The translations under genes were made by a program, and so were the position numbers. DNA of 64,000 nt from CAXMST01 sp963712765 (GTDB taxonomy: Bacteria > Actinomycetota > Thermoleophilia > Solirubrobacterales > 70-9), in NCBI GenBank assembly GCA_963712765.1, contig CAVQIX010000005.1:186001-250000 (forward strand), written 5' to 3'. Positions 30,796 to 39,451 of this stretch are shown here, piece after piece; position 1 is the stretch's first letter; the number at the start of each line of letters is the position of its first letter. The notes below the pieces were generated by a model. The model was not told the DNA's origin. It searched no databases and worked only from the letters and a program-made list of their open reading frames with translations.

Positions 30796-31794
30796 ATGTC
30801 AGCGATCGAGGTCACGAACCTTCAGCGCAGCTTCGAAGGGGGGGTGACCGCGGTGGCCGGGGTCGATCTCGAGGTGGCCGAGGGTGAGATCTTCTCCTTC
30901 CTCGGCCCCAACGGCGCCGGGAAGACGACGACGGTGCGGATGCTGACGACGCTGCTGCGACCGACAGGGGGCTCGGCCCGGGTGGCCGGATTCGATGTGG
31001 TCGAGGAGGCCTCCTCGGTGCGGCGCACGATCGGCGTCGCCCTGCAGGAAGCAGCGCTCGATCCGCTGATGACCGGCCGGGAGCTGATCCGCCTGCAGGC
31101 GACGCTCCACGGGATGCCGCCGGCGGTGGGCCGTGAGCGGGCCGACCACCTGCTGCGACGAGTCGGATTGACCCAGGCGGCCGATCGCCGGGTCGGCACC
31201 TACTCCGGTGGCATGCAGCGCCGCCTCGACCTCGCCTCCGCGCTCGTGCACGAGCCCAGGGTCCTGTTCCTCGACGAGCCCACCACGGGACTCGACCCGG
31301 TCTCTCGGAAGACGATCTGGGAGGAAGTCGAGAAGCTCAACAACGAGGGTACGACCGTCTTCCTCACCACCCAGTACCTGGAGGAGGCGGATCAACTCGC
31401 CGACCGGGTGGCGATCATCAGCGCCGGCGAGATCGTCGCCCGCGGCACTCCCGCCTCGTTGAAGGCGGAGGTCGGCAAGCCGCGACTGGAGGTCGGCCTG
31501 GCGGAGGGCTCGCCCGAGGACTGCAACCAGGTGCTGGCGAAGTTCGGTGAGCCGCTGCCGGCCAAGGACAGGATCCTCGTGGTGGAACTCGAGAAGGGCG
31601 CCGCGGAGATCGCACCGATCGTCAGAGCGCTCGACGACGCCGGGATCCTGGTCGAGTCGCTCGAGGTCCACGAGCCTACCCTCGACGACGTGTTCGTCGA
31701 GAAGACCGGCTACCACCTGGAGGGCGCCGACGACGACGGTGAGGGTGAGGCGGCCGCCGAGCGGGAGGCCACGCCCGCGACCCAAGCCCCGTGA
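30796..31794 (+). CDS. ABC transporter ATP-binding protein (DrrA-like)
   Basis: The protein has 332 residues. Walker A is GPNGAGKTTTVRML (about residue 37), the signature YSGGMQRRLDLA (about 136), Walker B VLFLDEPTTGLD (about 155), and the switch His is replaced by Gln in TTQYLEEADQLA, which is normal for the DrrA branch. The C-terminal 100 residues form the DrrA regulatory domain with LEVHEPTLDDVFVEKTGYHL, then an acidic tail. It energises the two ABC-2 permeases that follow with overlapping starts. DrrAB systems export drugs or lipids. Confidence 0.93.
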   Translation: MSAIEVTNLQRSFEGGVTAVAGVDLEVAEGEIFSFLGPNGAGKTTTVRMLTTLLRPTGGSARVAGFDVVEEASSVRRTIGVALQEAALDPLMTGRELIRLQATLHGMPPAVGRERADHLLRRVGLTQAADRRVGTYSGGMQRRLDLASALVHEPRVLFLDEPTTGLDPVSRKTIWEEVEKLNNEGTTVFLTTQYLEEADQLADRVAIISAGEIVARGTPASLKAEVGKPRLEVGLAEGSPEDCNQVLAKFGEPLPAKDRILVVELEKGAAEIAPIVRALDDAGILVESLEVHEPTLDDVFVEKTGYHLEGADDDGEGEAAAEREATPATQAP

Positions 31795-32564
31795 ACACCG
31801 CCCGCGTCATCCTCGCGCTCGGCAACCGGTCGGTGAAGCAGACCTTCCGGCGACCCCAGCTGATGGCACCGTTGATCGTCTTCCCGACCCTGCTGCTTGC
31901 GATCCAGACGGCGGGCGCCGGCCGTGCGGTGGACCTGCCCGGGTTCCCGGCCGTCGACAGCTTCCTCGCCTTCATGCTCGCCGGGGCGATGGTGCAGTCG
32001 ACGCTGCTCGCCGGCAACAGCGGCGGGATTGCGCTCGCTGTCGATATCGAGATGGGCTTCACCGACAGGCTGCTCGCCGCGCCGATCCCCCGCTCCGCAA
32101 TGGTTCTCGGCCGACTCGCCGGCACCGCTGCACTCGGGCTCTTCACCGCCTTCTGGTTCCTCGCGATCGGCTTCATCTTCGGCGTCACCTTCACCGAGGG
32201 CTTCCTCGGCATCCTCCTGATGATCGCCCTCGTCGTCGGCTCCGCGGTCGCGTTCGGCTCGATCGGCGCGGCGATCGCGCTCAGATCCGGGAGCGCCTCC
32301 GTCGTGCAGGGGATGTTCCCGCTGGTCTTCGTCATCCTCTTTCTCTCGACGGCGTTCTTCCCCGAGGAATTGCTGCTCGAACCGGCGAAGACGGTCGCCT
32401 CCTACAACCCGCTCAGCTTCATCGTCAACGCGGTCAGGGATCCGGTGGTGTTCGCTTTCTCGACCGAGGACCTGCTCAAGGGGCTGCTCGGCATCGCGAT
32501 CATTGGCGGCCTCGGGGCGATCCTCGTCGCCCGCGCCCTGCGCCACCGGGTCAGGGTCGGCTGA
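31791..32564 (+). CDS. ABC-2 type permease, first subunit
   Basis: The permease has 257 residues and six membrane helices in the ABC-2 (DrrB-like) arrangement. The typical amphipathic start is NTARVILALGNRSVKQTFRRP, the central coupling region EMGFTDRLLAAPIPRSAMVLGR, and the late motif FFPEELLLEPAKTVASYNPLSFIVNAVR. GTG 31791 overlaps the ATPase stop (GTGA) and its own stop overlaps the next start by one base. It probably forms a heterodimer with the following permease. Confidence 0.9.
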   Translation: MNTARVILALGNRSVKQTFRRPQLMAPLIVFPTLLLAIQTAGAGRAVDLPGFPAVDSFLAFMLAGAMVQSTLLAGNSGGIALAVDIEMGFTDRLLAAPIPRSAMVLGRLAGTAALGLFTAFWFLAIGFIFGVTFTEGFLGILLMIALVVGSAVAFGSIGAAIALRSGSASVVQGMFPLVFVILFLSTAFFPEELLLEPAKTVASYNPLSFIVNAVRDPVVFAFSTEDLLKGLLGIAIIGGLGAILVARALRHRVRVG

Positions 32565-33340
32565 TGGGGACGGCGATGACCGCCAATCTGGCGACCGTGG
32601 GTGCCATGGTCGGGCGCTCGAAGAACGAGCTGATCCGGGTACCGGGCGCGGCGATTCCCGGGGTGCTCGCGCCGACCATCTTCTTCCTCGGTCTCACCGC
32701 CGTGTTCGGCAGTCTCTCGCTGCTCCCGGGCTTCGACACCCAGAGCTACCAGAGCTTCCTGATTCCGGTCAGCCTGATGCAGGGCGCGGGCTTCACCGGC
32801 GCCGCCACCGGGGTCAACCTCGCCCGCGACATCGAGAGCGGGCTGTTCGACCGCTTCCTCGCCTCCCCCACCCCGCGCTGGGTCCTGCTGGCAGGACTGG
32901 TCAGCTCAGCCAGCCTCAGGGCCCTGGTCCCCGGGACCTTCCTCTTCGTCGTGGCGATGATCGTCGGGGCGAGGTTCCCGGGCGCCCTCGGACTGTTCGT
33001 CGCGATCGTCGCGGTGATGGGCATGGGCGTCGTCGCCGCCTGCTGGGGCGTCGCGATCGCGCTGAGGTTCAAGACCCAGTCGGCCGCGCCGCTGATGCAG
33101 GCGGGAATACTGACCCTGATCCTCTGCACCACGGCCTACGCACCGCAGGAGCTGCTCACCGGCTGGCTCGCCGTCGTCGCCGAGTACAACCCCGCGACCC
33201 AGATCGTCGAGATGGCCCGGCAGGGCTTCGTGACCGAGGTCACCTGGGCCGGCACCTGGCCAGGCCTCCTCGCCCTCGCCGGCTTCATCATCGGCCTTGG
33301 CGCCTGGGCCCTGGTGGAAATGAGAAAGACCGGCGACTAA
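32564..33340 (+). CDS. ABC-2 type permease, second subunit
   Basis: The permease has 258 residues, six helices and the same fold as its neighbour: SKNELIRVPGAAIPGVLAPT at the N-terminus, DIESGLFDRFLASPTPRWVLLAG as coupling helix and APQELLTGWLAVVAEYNPATQIVEMAR near the end. The ATG at 32564 shares one base with the preceding stop (TGATG). With the ATPase at 30796 it completes a three-gene exporter. It is convergent with infA, 116 bases away. Confidence 0.9.
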   Translation: MGTAMTANLATVGAMVGRSKNELIRVPGAAIPGVLAPTIFFLGLTAVFGSLSLLPGFDTQSYQSFLIPVSLMQGAGFTGAATGVNLARDIESGLFDRFLASPTPRWVLLAGLVSSASLRALVPGTFLFVVAMIVGARFPGALGLFVAIVAVMGMGVVAACWGVAIALRFKTQSAAPLMQAGILTLILCTTAYAPQELLTGWLAVVAEYNPATQIVEMARQGFVTEVTWAGTWPGLLALAGFIIGLGAWALVEMRKTGD

Positions 33341-33456
33341 GGCCGGATCACGGACGGCCCCCGGGGGCGTGCTGATCAAGGACGCAGGAGGTGAAGTGTG
33401 CACCGGCACATCAACCGACGAGGACGCCGAGCAGCGCGGTCCCAGGCCCACGCGGG

Positions 33457-33675
33457 CTACTTGTAGCGGTAGGTGATGCGCCCGCGGTCGAGGTCGTAGG
33501 GGGATAGCTCGATCTTGACCCGGTCGCCCGGGAGGATGCGGATGTAGTGGCGTCGCATCTTGCCACTGATATGACCGAGGACCTCGTGGTCGTTGTCGAG
33601 CGTCACCTTGAACATGGTGTTGGGCAGGGCCTCGGTGACCTCGCCCTCCATCTCGATTTTCTCTTCTTTTCCCAT
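33457..33675 (-). CDS. infA: Translation initiation factor IF-1
   Basis: The protein has 72 residues, the normal IF-1 length, forming a single S1/OB fold. The sequence MGKEEKIEMEGEVTEALPN, FKVTLDNDHEVLGHISGKMR and RILPGDRVKIELSPYDLDRG is typical throughout. IF-1 binds the 30S A-site during initiation. ATG 33675 is chosen because it gives the conserved start; eight further in-frame codons upstream are non-coding. The gene is isolated here from the usual ribosomal-protein cluster (rpmJ, rpsM), which is a modest oddity. Confidence 0.95.
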   Translation of the reverse strand: MGKEEKIEMEGEVTEALPNTMFKVTLDNDHEVLGHISGKMRRHYIRILPGDRVKIELSPYDLDRGRITYRYK

Positions 33676-33716
33676 TGGCGCCGCGGAGGGTAGCGGCATT
33701 CGGCTCGGTGCCGCGC

Positions 33717-34505
33717 TCAGCGACCCTCGAAGGTCGCCTTGCCCGGCCCCTCGGTGAGGAAGCTCGCCACGGCGCGCTTGAGGTCGTCGGTATCGAACAG
33801 CGGCCCCGCGATCTCAGCGGTGACCGCGTCCGCGCCGGCGACACCGCCGTCCAGGTAAGCGCGGATGATGCGCTTGGTGGCTCCGTGGGCGACCGTCGGC
33901 CCGGCTGCTAGCTGGGCCGCGAACCTCATCCCCTTCTCCTCGAGGTCGCCGGGGTCCACAACCCTGTTGATCACGCCCCACTCGAGCATCTTGTCCGCGT
34001 CGTAGAGGCCGCCCGTCATCACGAACTCGCGGGCGCGGGCAGGTCCGGCCCGCTCGGCCATCCGTTGCACGCCGCCGCCGAAGGGAGTCAGGCCAACGAC
34101 CCGCTCCACGAGGCCGAACTGAGCGCCCTCGGCGGCCCAGATCATGTCGCAGCCGAGCGCCGCCTCCAGACCGGCGGTGAGGCAGAGGCCATGGACGAGC
34201 GCGAGAGTCGGGACCGGCATCCGCTCGAAGCAGGAGAGATCGGCGATGCCCTCGCCGGCGAGCTCGGCTCCCTCCTTCCCGTCGGCGATCTCGGAGAAGA
34301 CCTTGACGTCAACGCCACCGGTGAAGACGTCGCCCTCGGCGCGGAAGACGAAGGCCCGGGCGTCGGAGCCCGCGACCTCGTCGCGGACCTCGCGCATCTG
34401 CTCGAAGGTGCGGGTGCGGAAGAGGTTGAGCGGTGGGTCCGCGAGGACCGCTACGGCTACATCGCCGTGGCGCTCGAGGCGGACGGGATCGTCGGCGCTG
34501 CTCAT
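33717..34505 (-). CDS. Enoyl-CoA hydratase/isomerase family protein
   Basis: This crotonase-fold protein has 262 residues. DPPLNLFRTRTFEQM is the CoA-binding loop, FTGGVDVKVFSEI the first oxyanion strand and GLCLTAGLEAALGCDMIWA the second. The catalytic Glu positions read FGLVERVVGLTPFGGG, keeping one Glu (LVE). It differs clearly from the hydratase at 7449-8219. Its ATG overlaps the HIT gene stop (ATGA), so it is co-translated with that gene. The specific substrate is unknown. Confidence 0.86.
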   Translation of the reverse strand: MSSADDPVRLERHGDVAVAVLADPPLNLFRTRTFEQMREVRDEVAGSDARAFVFRAEGDVFTGGVDVKVFSEIADGKEGAELAGEGIADLSCFERMPVPTLALVHGLCLTAGLEAALGCDMIWAAEGAQFGLVERVVGLTPFGGGVQRMAERAGPARAREFVMTGGLYDADKMLEWGVINRVVDPGDLEEKGMRFAAQLAAGPTVAHGATKRIIRAYLDGGVAGADAVTAEIAGPLFDTDDLKRAVASFLTEGPGKATFEGR

Positions 34506-34930
34506 TGATCTCCTCGTATCTGCGCGGCGATGCGCGCGATCTGATCGGGCTCCGCCCCTCGCGGGATCCACGGGAGCTTCAGCGGGTCGTCGTCGTAGCG
34601 GGGAATGACGTGCATGTGAAAGTGGAAGACGGTCTGCCAAGCAGCGGTGCCGCAGGCGTTGAGCAGGTTGAAGCCATCCGGTTCGAGCGTCTCCTGCATC
34701 CGCTCCACGAGGCGCCTCGAGGCCGCGGCAACGTGATCGAGGTCCTCGGGGTCGATCTCCTGCAGATCCCTGGAATGACGCCTGGGGATGACCAGGGCGT
34801 GGCCGCGGGTCGCTGGATTGATGTCCATGAACGAGAGCGTGTGCTCGTCGGAGTCGAGCAGGTGGGCGTCGGCCTCGCCGGCGGCGATCGAGCAGAAGAT
34901 GCAACCGGGCTGGGAACCGCTGGGGACCAT
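34502..34930 (-). CDS. HIT-family nucleotide-binding hydrolase
   Basis: The protein has 142 residues. The HIT motif is FHFHMHVIPRY (His-x-His-x-His, about residue 103), preceded by the zinc-type CIFCSIAAGE at the N-terminus (about residue 10) and ATRGHALVIPRRH. HIT proteins of this HINT/PKCI-like branch hydrolyse adenosine phosphoramidates or dinucleoside polyphosphates. ATG 34930 is supported by a TACGCT -10 element eight bases upstream. The crotonase gene follows with a 4-base overlap. Confidence 0.92.
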   Translation of the reverse strand: MVPSGSQPGCIFCSIAAGEADAHLLDSDEHTLSFMDINPATRGHALVIPRRHSRDLQEIDPEDLDHVAAASRRLVERMQETLEPDGFNLLNACGTAAWQTVFHFHMHVIPRYDDDPLKLPWIPRGAEPDQIARIAAQIRGDQ

Positions 34931-34938
34931 CGCAGCGC

Positions 34939-34944
34939 AGCGTA
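34939..34944 (-). promoter_or_regulatory. -10 hexamer TACGCT for a leaderless transcript
   Basis: On the minus strand TACGCT ends 8 bases before ATG 34930 of the HIT gene. Confidence 0.5.
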
Positions 34945-34997
34945 TCCGCGGCGGCGGAGCGGGGTCGACCCGTCGTGGCGGAGCCCGCGCCCTGCGA

Positions 34998-36434
34998 TCA
35001 CTCGGAGGCGTTCGACCAGCTCCGCAGGTGCGCGAGGGCGCCCTCGCGATCATCGACCTCAGCGGCGAACTGCGCCGCCGCCAGCTCGCGGACGGCGGCG
35101 CCGATCGCCTCGCCCTGGAGCGAGAGCCGCTCGGCGATCTCGGCGCCGCCGAGCAGAGGAGTCGGAGGGCCATCGCGCTCGAGCGCGAGGATCTCGCCGA
35201 TCATCTCGCGACCGAGTCGCAGGTGGGCGTCGATCGCCTCGGGCGGCACCCCGGCGCCCTGCGCGGAAAGCCGGTCGGCGATGGTCAGCAGGGTCACATC
35301 GAGTGAGACGGGGGCGGTCGTGGTCAGGTAGTCCCAGATCCGGCGTCTGCAGAGCGGCATCTCGTGGGTCATGAAGCCGAGGGTGAGATGGTGGCGGGTG
35401 ACCGCCGCCAGGTAGTCGCTGAGGCGCCGGCTTGTCCGCAGCTCGGTGCAGAGCTCGGCGATCATCTCCGCGCCGGCCCGGTCGTGCCCGCGGAATCCGA
35501 CGAATCCGTCCCTCTCGGTCCGGGTCGCGGGCTTGCCGATGTCGTGCAGGATCGCCGCGAAGCGGATCCCGTCGCGATGGCTGAGCTGATCGGCCAGCGG
35601 GCGATCGAGGTGCTCACGGACGGCATCGGCGGAATCGCCGGCGAACCGATCGAGGTCGACCTCGACGGTAAGCCAGCGGCGCAGCACCTCGATCGTGTGC
35701 TCATAGACGTCGAGATGGTGGTTTGCGCTCTGACCCACCCCCCGCAGCGCGGCCAGGGGAGCCAGCACCACCTCGGTCAGGCCGAGCTGGTCGAGCAGTT
35801 CGAGGGCACGCAAGGGGTCGGGCCCGGCGAGCATCAGGCGAAGCTCCGCGAACCGCCTCTCCCCCGCCGGCTCCGATGCGAGGGTGGCCTCCGCCCGGAT
35901 CAGATCGGCCACCCCGGGGCCGAGCTCGAAGCCGAAGGCGGTGGCTAGGCGGACCGCGCGCAGCAGGCGCAGCGGGTCGTCGCGAAAGCTGTTTGCGGAC
36001 GTCGGGCGGACGGTGCCCTCGATCGAGTCGGCGATGCCCCCGGATGGATCGATCGGCTCGCCGCCGGCCAGCGGCACGGCGATCGAGTTCATCGTGAAAT
36101 CGCGCAGGACGAGATCGGCGTCGAGCGAACCACCCCTCACCCTGGCCATATCGATCGCCCAGGCGCCACTGCCGGCCTGTACGCGCAAGGTCTCATGCTC
36201 GCGCGAGAGCTCGAAGCAGGGACCTCCGGCGCGCTTGCTGATCCGTCGAGCGGCGTCGACCACATCGGAGTCGACGGCCAGATCGACGTCGCGGACCTCC
36301 CTCCCGATCAGAGCGTCCCGGATCGCGCCCCCGACGATCCAGACCCCCTCTGCATCAGGACCGAGTGCCGCTCGCGCTGCTCGCACCGGCTCGGAGCGCT
36401 CGAGGGCGGCCTCGATCCGGTCGGCGGCGCTCAC
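34998..36434 (-). CDS. tRNA nucleotidyltransferase/poly(A) polymerase family with HD domain
   Basis: The protein has 478 residues. The class II nucleotidyltransferase head shows VWIVGGAIRDALIGREVRDVDLAV (GGxxRD and the DxD metal motif) and LRDFTMNSIAV, then RDDPLRLLRAVRLATAFGFEL, the RNA-binding neck. An HD domain follows (FAAILHDIGKPATR, GHDRAGAEM), as in many bacterial CCA-adding enzymes. Both tRNA genes in this window lack encoded CCA, so CCA addition is the likely job. GTG 36434 overlaps the alr stop (GTGA). Confidence 0.9.
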   Translation of the reverse strand: MSAADRIEAALERSEPVRAARAALGPDAEGVWIVGGAIRDALIGREVRDVDLAVDSDVVDAARRISKRAGGPCFELSREHETLRVQAGSGAWAIDMARVRGGSLDADLVLRDFTMNSIAVPLAGGEPIDPSGGIADSIEGTVRPTSANSFRDDPLRLLRAVRLATAFGFELGPGVADLIRAEATLASEPAGERRFAELRLMLAGPDPLRALELLDQLGLTEVVLAPLAALRGVGQSANHHLDVYEHTIEVLRRWLTVEVDLDRFAGDSADAVREHLDRPLADQLSHRDGIRFAAILHDIGKPATRTERDGFVGFRGHDRAGAEMIAELCTELRTSRRLSDYLAAVTRHHLTLGFMTHEMPLCRRRIWDYLTTTAPVSLDVTLLTIADRLSAQGAGVPPEAIDAHLRLGREMIGEILALERDGPPTPLLGGAEIAERLSLQGEAIGAAVRELAAAQFAAEVDDREGALAHLRSWSNASE

Positions 36435-37549
36435 CGCAGCTCGATCCTCGGAACCCGTGACGAGATCGCACAGGTGATCTCGTAGCTGATCGTCCCCAAC
36501 CGCTCCGCCCACTCCTCGACCCGAACGGCCTCATCGCCGGAGGAACCGAGCAGGACGACCTCCTCGCCGGCCCCCGCCTCGGGTGCGGAGCCGAGATCGA
36601 CCGCGATGTTGTCCATCGAAACGGTCCCGACCAGCGGATGACGGCGCCCGGCGATCAGCACCTCGCAGTTGTTGCTCAGGGCCCGTCTGACGCCGTCGCC
36701 GTAGCCGACCGGCACGACGGCGACGAAGGTCTCCCGGGGTGCCGTCCAGCGCCGTCCATAGCCCACGCTCTCGCCTGCCTCGAAACGTTTGATGTCGGCG
36801 ATGTAGCTGCTCAGGCCCATCGCCGGATCGAGCCCCTGCTCGGCGGAGCTGCGCCCGAACGGGTCGAGCCCGTAGATCGCGACCCCGCAACGCACCATGT
36901 CGAAGTGGGAGCGGGGCTCGCGCAGGGTCGCGGCGCTGTTGGCGGCATGCAGGCGCAACCCGTAGCGCTCCCGGGCCGGCTCCGCCAGCTCGAGAAAGCG
37001 CTCGAGCTGCAGCTGCAGGTAGCTGTCGTCGTCCTCGTCGGCGGTGGCAAAGTGGGTCCACAGGCCGGCGAGCTCAACACGGTCATCGGCCGCGGCCGCG
37101 GCCAGCAGCCGCTCGACGTTGGCCGGCTCCCGCTCACCCAGCCGGCCCATCCCGGTGTCGAACTTGACGTGGATACGGGGCTTTTGGCCGAAGGCCGCGG
37201 CCCGGCCGGCGACGAGCTCGAGAAAGCCCTGACGCCAGACCGAGATCTCCGCGCGGGCGCCGAGCCCGGCATCGAGCTCGGCCTCGGTGAGCGCGCCCAT
37301 GATCAGGATCGGAGTCTCTCCCAGGCTCTCGTGCAGCTCGAACGCTTCACCCGCCGTGGCGACCGCCAGCTGTGTGGCGCCGCCGGCGATCGCGGCCTTG
37401 GCGCAGCGGATCATCCCGTGGCCGTAGCCATCGGCCTTGACCACCGCGCACAGCTCCGTCCCGGCACCGAGCTCGGCGCCGAGCCGACGGCAGTTGTGCT
37501 CGACCGCCCGCGGGCTGACCCAGGCCGTGGCCCGCTGGAAGGCTCCCAT
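36431..37549 (-). CDS. alr: Alanine racemase
   Basis: This PLP enzyme interconverts L- and D-alanine for peptidoglycan. It has 372 residues. The PLP lysine is in CAVVKADGYGHG (about residue 36), and the catalytic Tyr of the C-terminal domain is in ESVGYGRRWTAP (about residue 255). FDTGMGRLGERE and MDNIAVDLG are further family motifs. ATG 37549 shares a base with the nnrD stop (TGATG). It belongs to the envelope-precursor run glmM-glmS-acpS-nnrD-alr. Confidence 0.95.
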   Translation of the reverse strand: MGAFQRATAWVSPRAVEHNCRRLGAELGAGTELCAVVKADGYGHGMIRCAKAAIAGGATQLAVATAGEAFELHESLGETPILIMGALTEAELDAGLGARAEISVWRQGFLELVAGRAAAFGQKPRIHVKFDTGMGRLGEREPANVERLLAAAAADDRVELAGLWTHFATADEDDDSYLQLQLERFLELAEPARERYGLRLHAANSAATLREPRSHFDMVRCGVAIYGLDPFGRSSAEQGLDPAMGLSSYIADIKRFEAGESVGYGRRWTAPRETFVAVVPVGYGDGVRRALSNNCEVLIAGRRHPLVGTVSMDNIAVDLGSAPEAGAGEEVVLLGSSGDEAVRVEEWAERLGTISYEITCAISSRVPRIELR

Positions 37550-39066
37550 CAGCTCGTCAGTCCCGCTGGCAGTGCTCCGATCACGTCGGTTGCGATCACC
37601 GACTCCACGCCGACTCGCTCCGCCGCGCGGACGCCGGCACGGGCATGGGCGATGACCCCGGCGCACGCGGCCGCGAACGGATCCATGCCGCGGGCGACGA
37701 GGGCGGCGATCGTGCCCGAGAGGACGTCGCCCGAGCCCGCCGTCGCCAGCCCGGGACTCGCGACGGCGTTGACCGCGATCCTCTCGGCATCGGCGACGAT
37801 CGTGTCATCGCCCTTGAGCACGACGATCGCGCCCGAGCGATCCGCCGCCGTCCGCGCGCAGGAGAGACGTCGGGCTGACACCTCCCCGCTGTCGCGGTCG
37901 AGCAGTCGGCCGAGCTCACCGGCATGGGGCGTGATGATCGTCGGCGCCTCACGCCGCGCCAGCAGCTCGAGGTCCGCTCCGAGAGCGCCGAGGCCGTCGG
38001 CGTCGACCAGCAGCGGCGCCTCTACCGACTCACACAGGCCGCGGGCCAGCTCCGCCGCGCCCCGCTCCCGCCCGAGGCCGGGGCCGACGACAACGCAGGC
38101 CGCGCTCTCGGCGCGGTCGAGGATCCGCTCCGCCGCCTCGGGGGCGAGACTGCCGTCCACCTCAGCAACCCCGAGCGTCATCACCTCGGTCAGTTTGACC
38201 TCGAGGATCGGCTCCAGCGATGCCGGCGCTGCGACCGCCGCGTACCCGGCGCCGGCGCGGATCGCCGCCAGGGAGGCCATGCTGACCGCGCCGGTCATGC
38301 CGCGCGAGCCGCCGACCACGAGCACATTGCCTGAGCTGAACTTGTTCGATTCGGCGCCTCGACGCGGTGCTCGCCCGAGCACCGAGGTCTCGAGCACCCC
38401 GGCGGCCGGCTCTCCCGGCGCATCGTCCGGGATGCCGATATCGATCACCGAGACGACGCCCGAGCACCACTTCCCCGGGGCGATCCGGTGCCCGACCTTG
38501 AGCGCGTGGAAGCTCAGCGTCTCGGTCGCCGCGACGGCGACTCCCTCGCCCTCGCCGCTGGAGGCGTCGATTCCCGAGGGGATGTCGCAGGCGACCACCG
38601 TCGCGCCCGCCTCGTTGATCGCCTCGATCGCACTCGCCGCCGGCTCCCGAGGCGCCCCCGAGAACCCGGTCCCGAAGATCGCGTCGATGATCACTCCCGA
38701 CCCCGCGAGCATCGGCGCGACCGAGTCCGGATCCGGCCTGCGGATCGAGCCCGTGTAGCGGTCGAGGTTGCTGCGCGAGTCGCTGCTCAGTTCCTCGACC
38801 GGCCAGAGCAGGAGCAACTCGACCTCGAGGCCTCGATCGAAGAGAACCCGCGCGGCGACGATCCCGTCGCCGCCGTTGTTGCCCTTCCCGCAGACCACCC
38901 GGACCGGACCGGCACTCAGGAGCCGTTCCGCCGCATCGGCAACCGCGGTCCCCGCCCGCTCCATCAAGGTGAGCGATGGGATCTGTCGATCCTCGATCGC
39001 CCAGGCGTCGGCCGCGCGCATCCCGTCGGCGTCGAGAAGTGGCGAGAGCCAGTCGTCGAGTTCCAC
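37549..39066 (-). CDS. nnrD: Bifunctional NAD(P)H-hydrate epimerase/ADP-dependent dehydratase
   Basis: The protein has 505 residues. The N-terminal YjeF/NnrE epimerase domain (1-210) has VVCGKGNNGGDGIVAARVL and GSGVIIDAIFGTGFSG. The C-terminal ribokinase-like dehydratase (from about 220) has GNVLVVGGSRGMTGA, TPHAGELGRLLD, VLKGDDTIVA and GSGDVLSGTIAALVARGMDPF. It repairs damaged NAD(P)H hydrates. The gene lies between acpS and alr, a common bacterial order. The start is GTG 39066; the alr ATG overlaps its stop. Confidence 0.93.
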   Translation of the reverse strand: MELDDWLSPLLDADGMRAADAWAIEDRQIPSLTLMERAGTAVADAAERLLSAGPVRVVCGKGNNGGDGIVAARVLFDRGLEVELLLLWPVEELSSDSRSNLDRYTGSIRRPDPDSVAPMLAGSGVIIDAIFGTGFSGAPREPAASAIEAINEAGATVVACDIPSGIDASSGEGEGVAVAATETLSFHALKVGHRIAPGKWCSGVVSVIDIGIPDDAPGEPAAGVLETSVLGRAPRRGAESNKFSSGNVLVVGGSRGMTGAVSMASLAAIRAGAGYAAVAAPASLEPILEVKLTEVMTLGVAEVDGSLAPEAAERILDRAESAACVVVGPGLGRERGAAELARGLCESVEAPLLVDADGLGALGADLELLARREAPTIITPHAGELGRLLDRDSGEVSARRLSCARTAADRSGAIVVLKGDDTIVADAERIAVNAVASPGLATAGSGDVLSGTIAALVARGMDPFAAACAGVIAHARAGVRAAERVGVESVIATDVIGALPAGLTS

Positions 39067-39076
39067 TCGCCGCAGG

Positions 39077-39451
39077 TTACGCAGCGGGCGAGGCGATCAC
39101 CACGGCGGCGGCCATCTCGCGTGAATGCGTGAGCGAAACGCCGAGCTCGAGCCCGCGTTCGCGGGCCTCCTCGGCGGCACTGCCATGGAGCCTCACCCCG
39201 GGGCGCCCGTGGTCGGAGACGATCTCTATCTCACGAGGAGAGACGGCTGTCCCCAGCGCCTTGATCGCCGCCTCCTTGGCCGCAAAGCGCGCTGCCAGGT
39301 GGCGTCCGGGTCGGCGGCGCTCGGCGGCGTAGCGGCGCTCGGAGTCGGTGAACAGGCGCTCGGCCAGGCGTGGGCGCCGCGACAGCGCTCTCTCGACACG
39401 CTCGATCTCAATCAGATCGACCCCGGCGACGGGCCTGGGAAACCCGCTCAC
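39077..39451 (-). CDS. acpS: Holo-[acyl-carrier-protein] synthase
   Basis: AcpS attaches phosphopantetheine from CoA to acyl carrier protein. It has 124 residues. The two Mg-binding signatures are GVDLIEIERVERAL (Asp near residue 11) and RFAAKEAAIKALG (Glu near residue 58), with RREIE-type and SLTHSREMAAA motifs near the end. GTG 39451 overlaps the stop of the upstream lipoprotein gene by four bases. nnrD starts 10 bases after its stop. Confidence 0.93.
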   Translation of the reverse strand: MSGFPRPVAGVDLIEIERVERALSRRPRLAERLFTDSERRYAAERRRPGRHLAARFAAKEAAIKALGTAVSPREIEIVSDHGRPGVRLHGSAAEEARERGLELGVSLTHSREMAAAVVIASPAA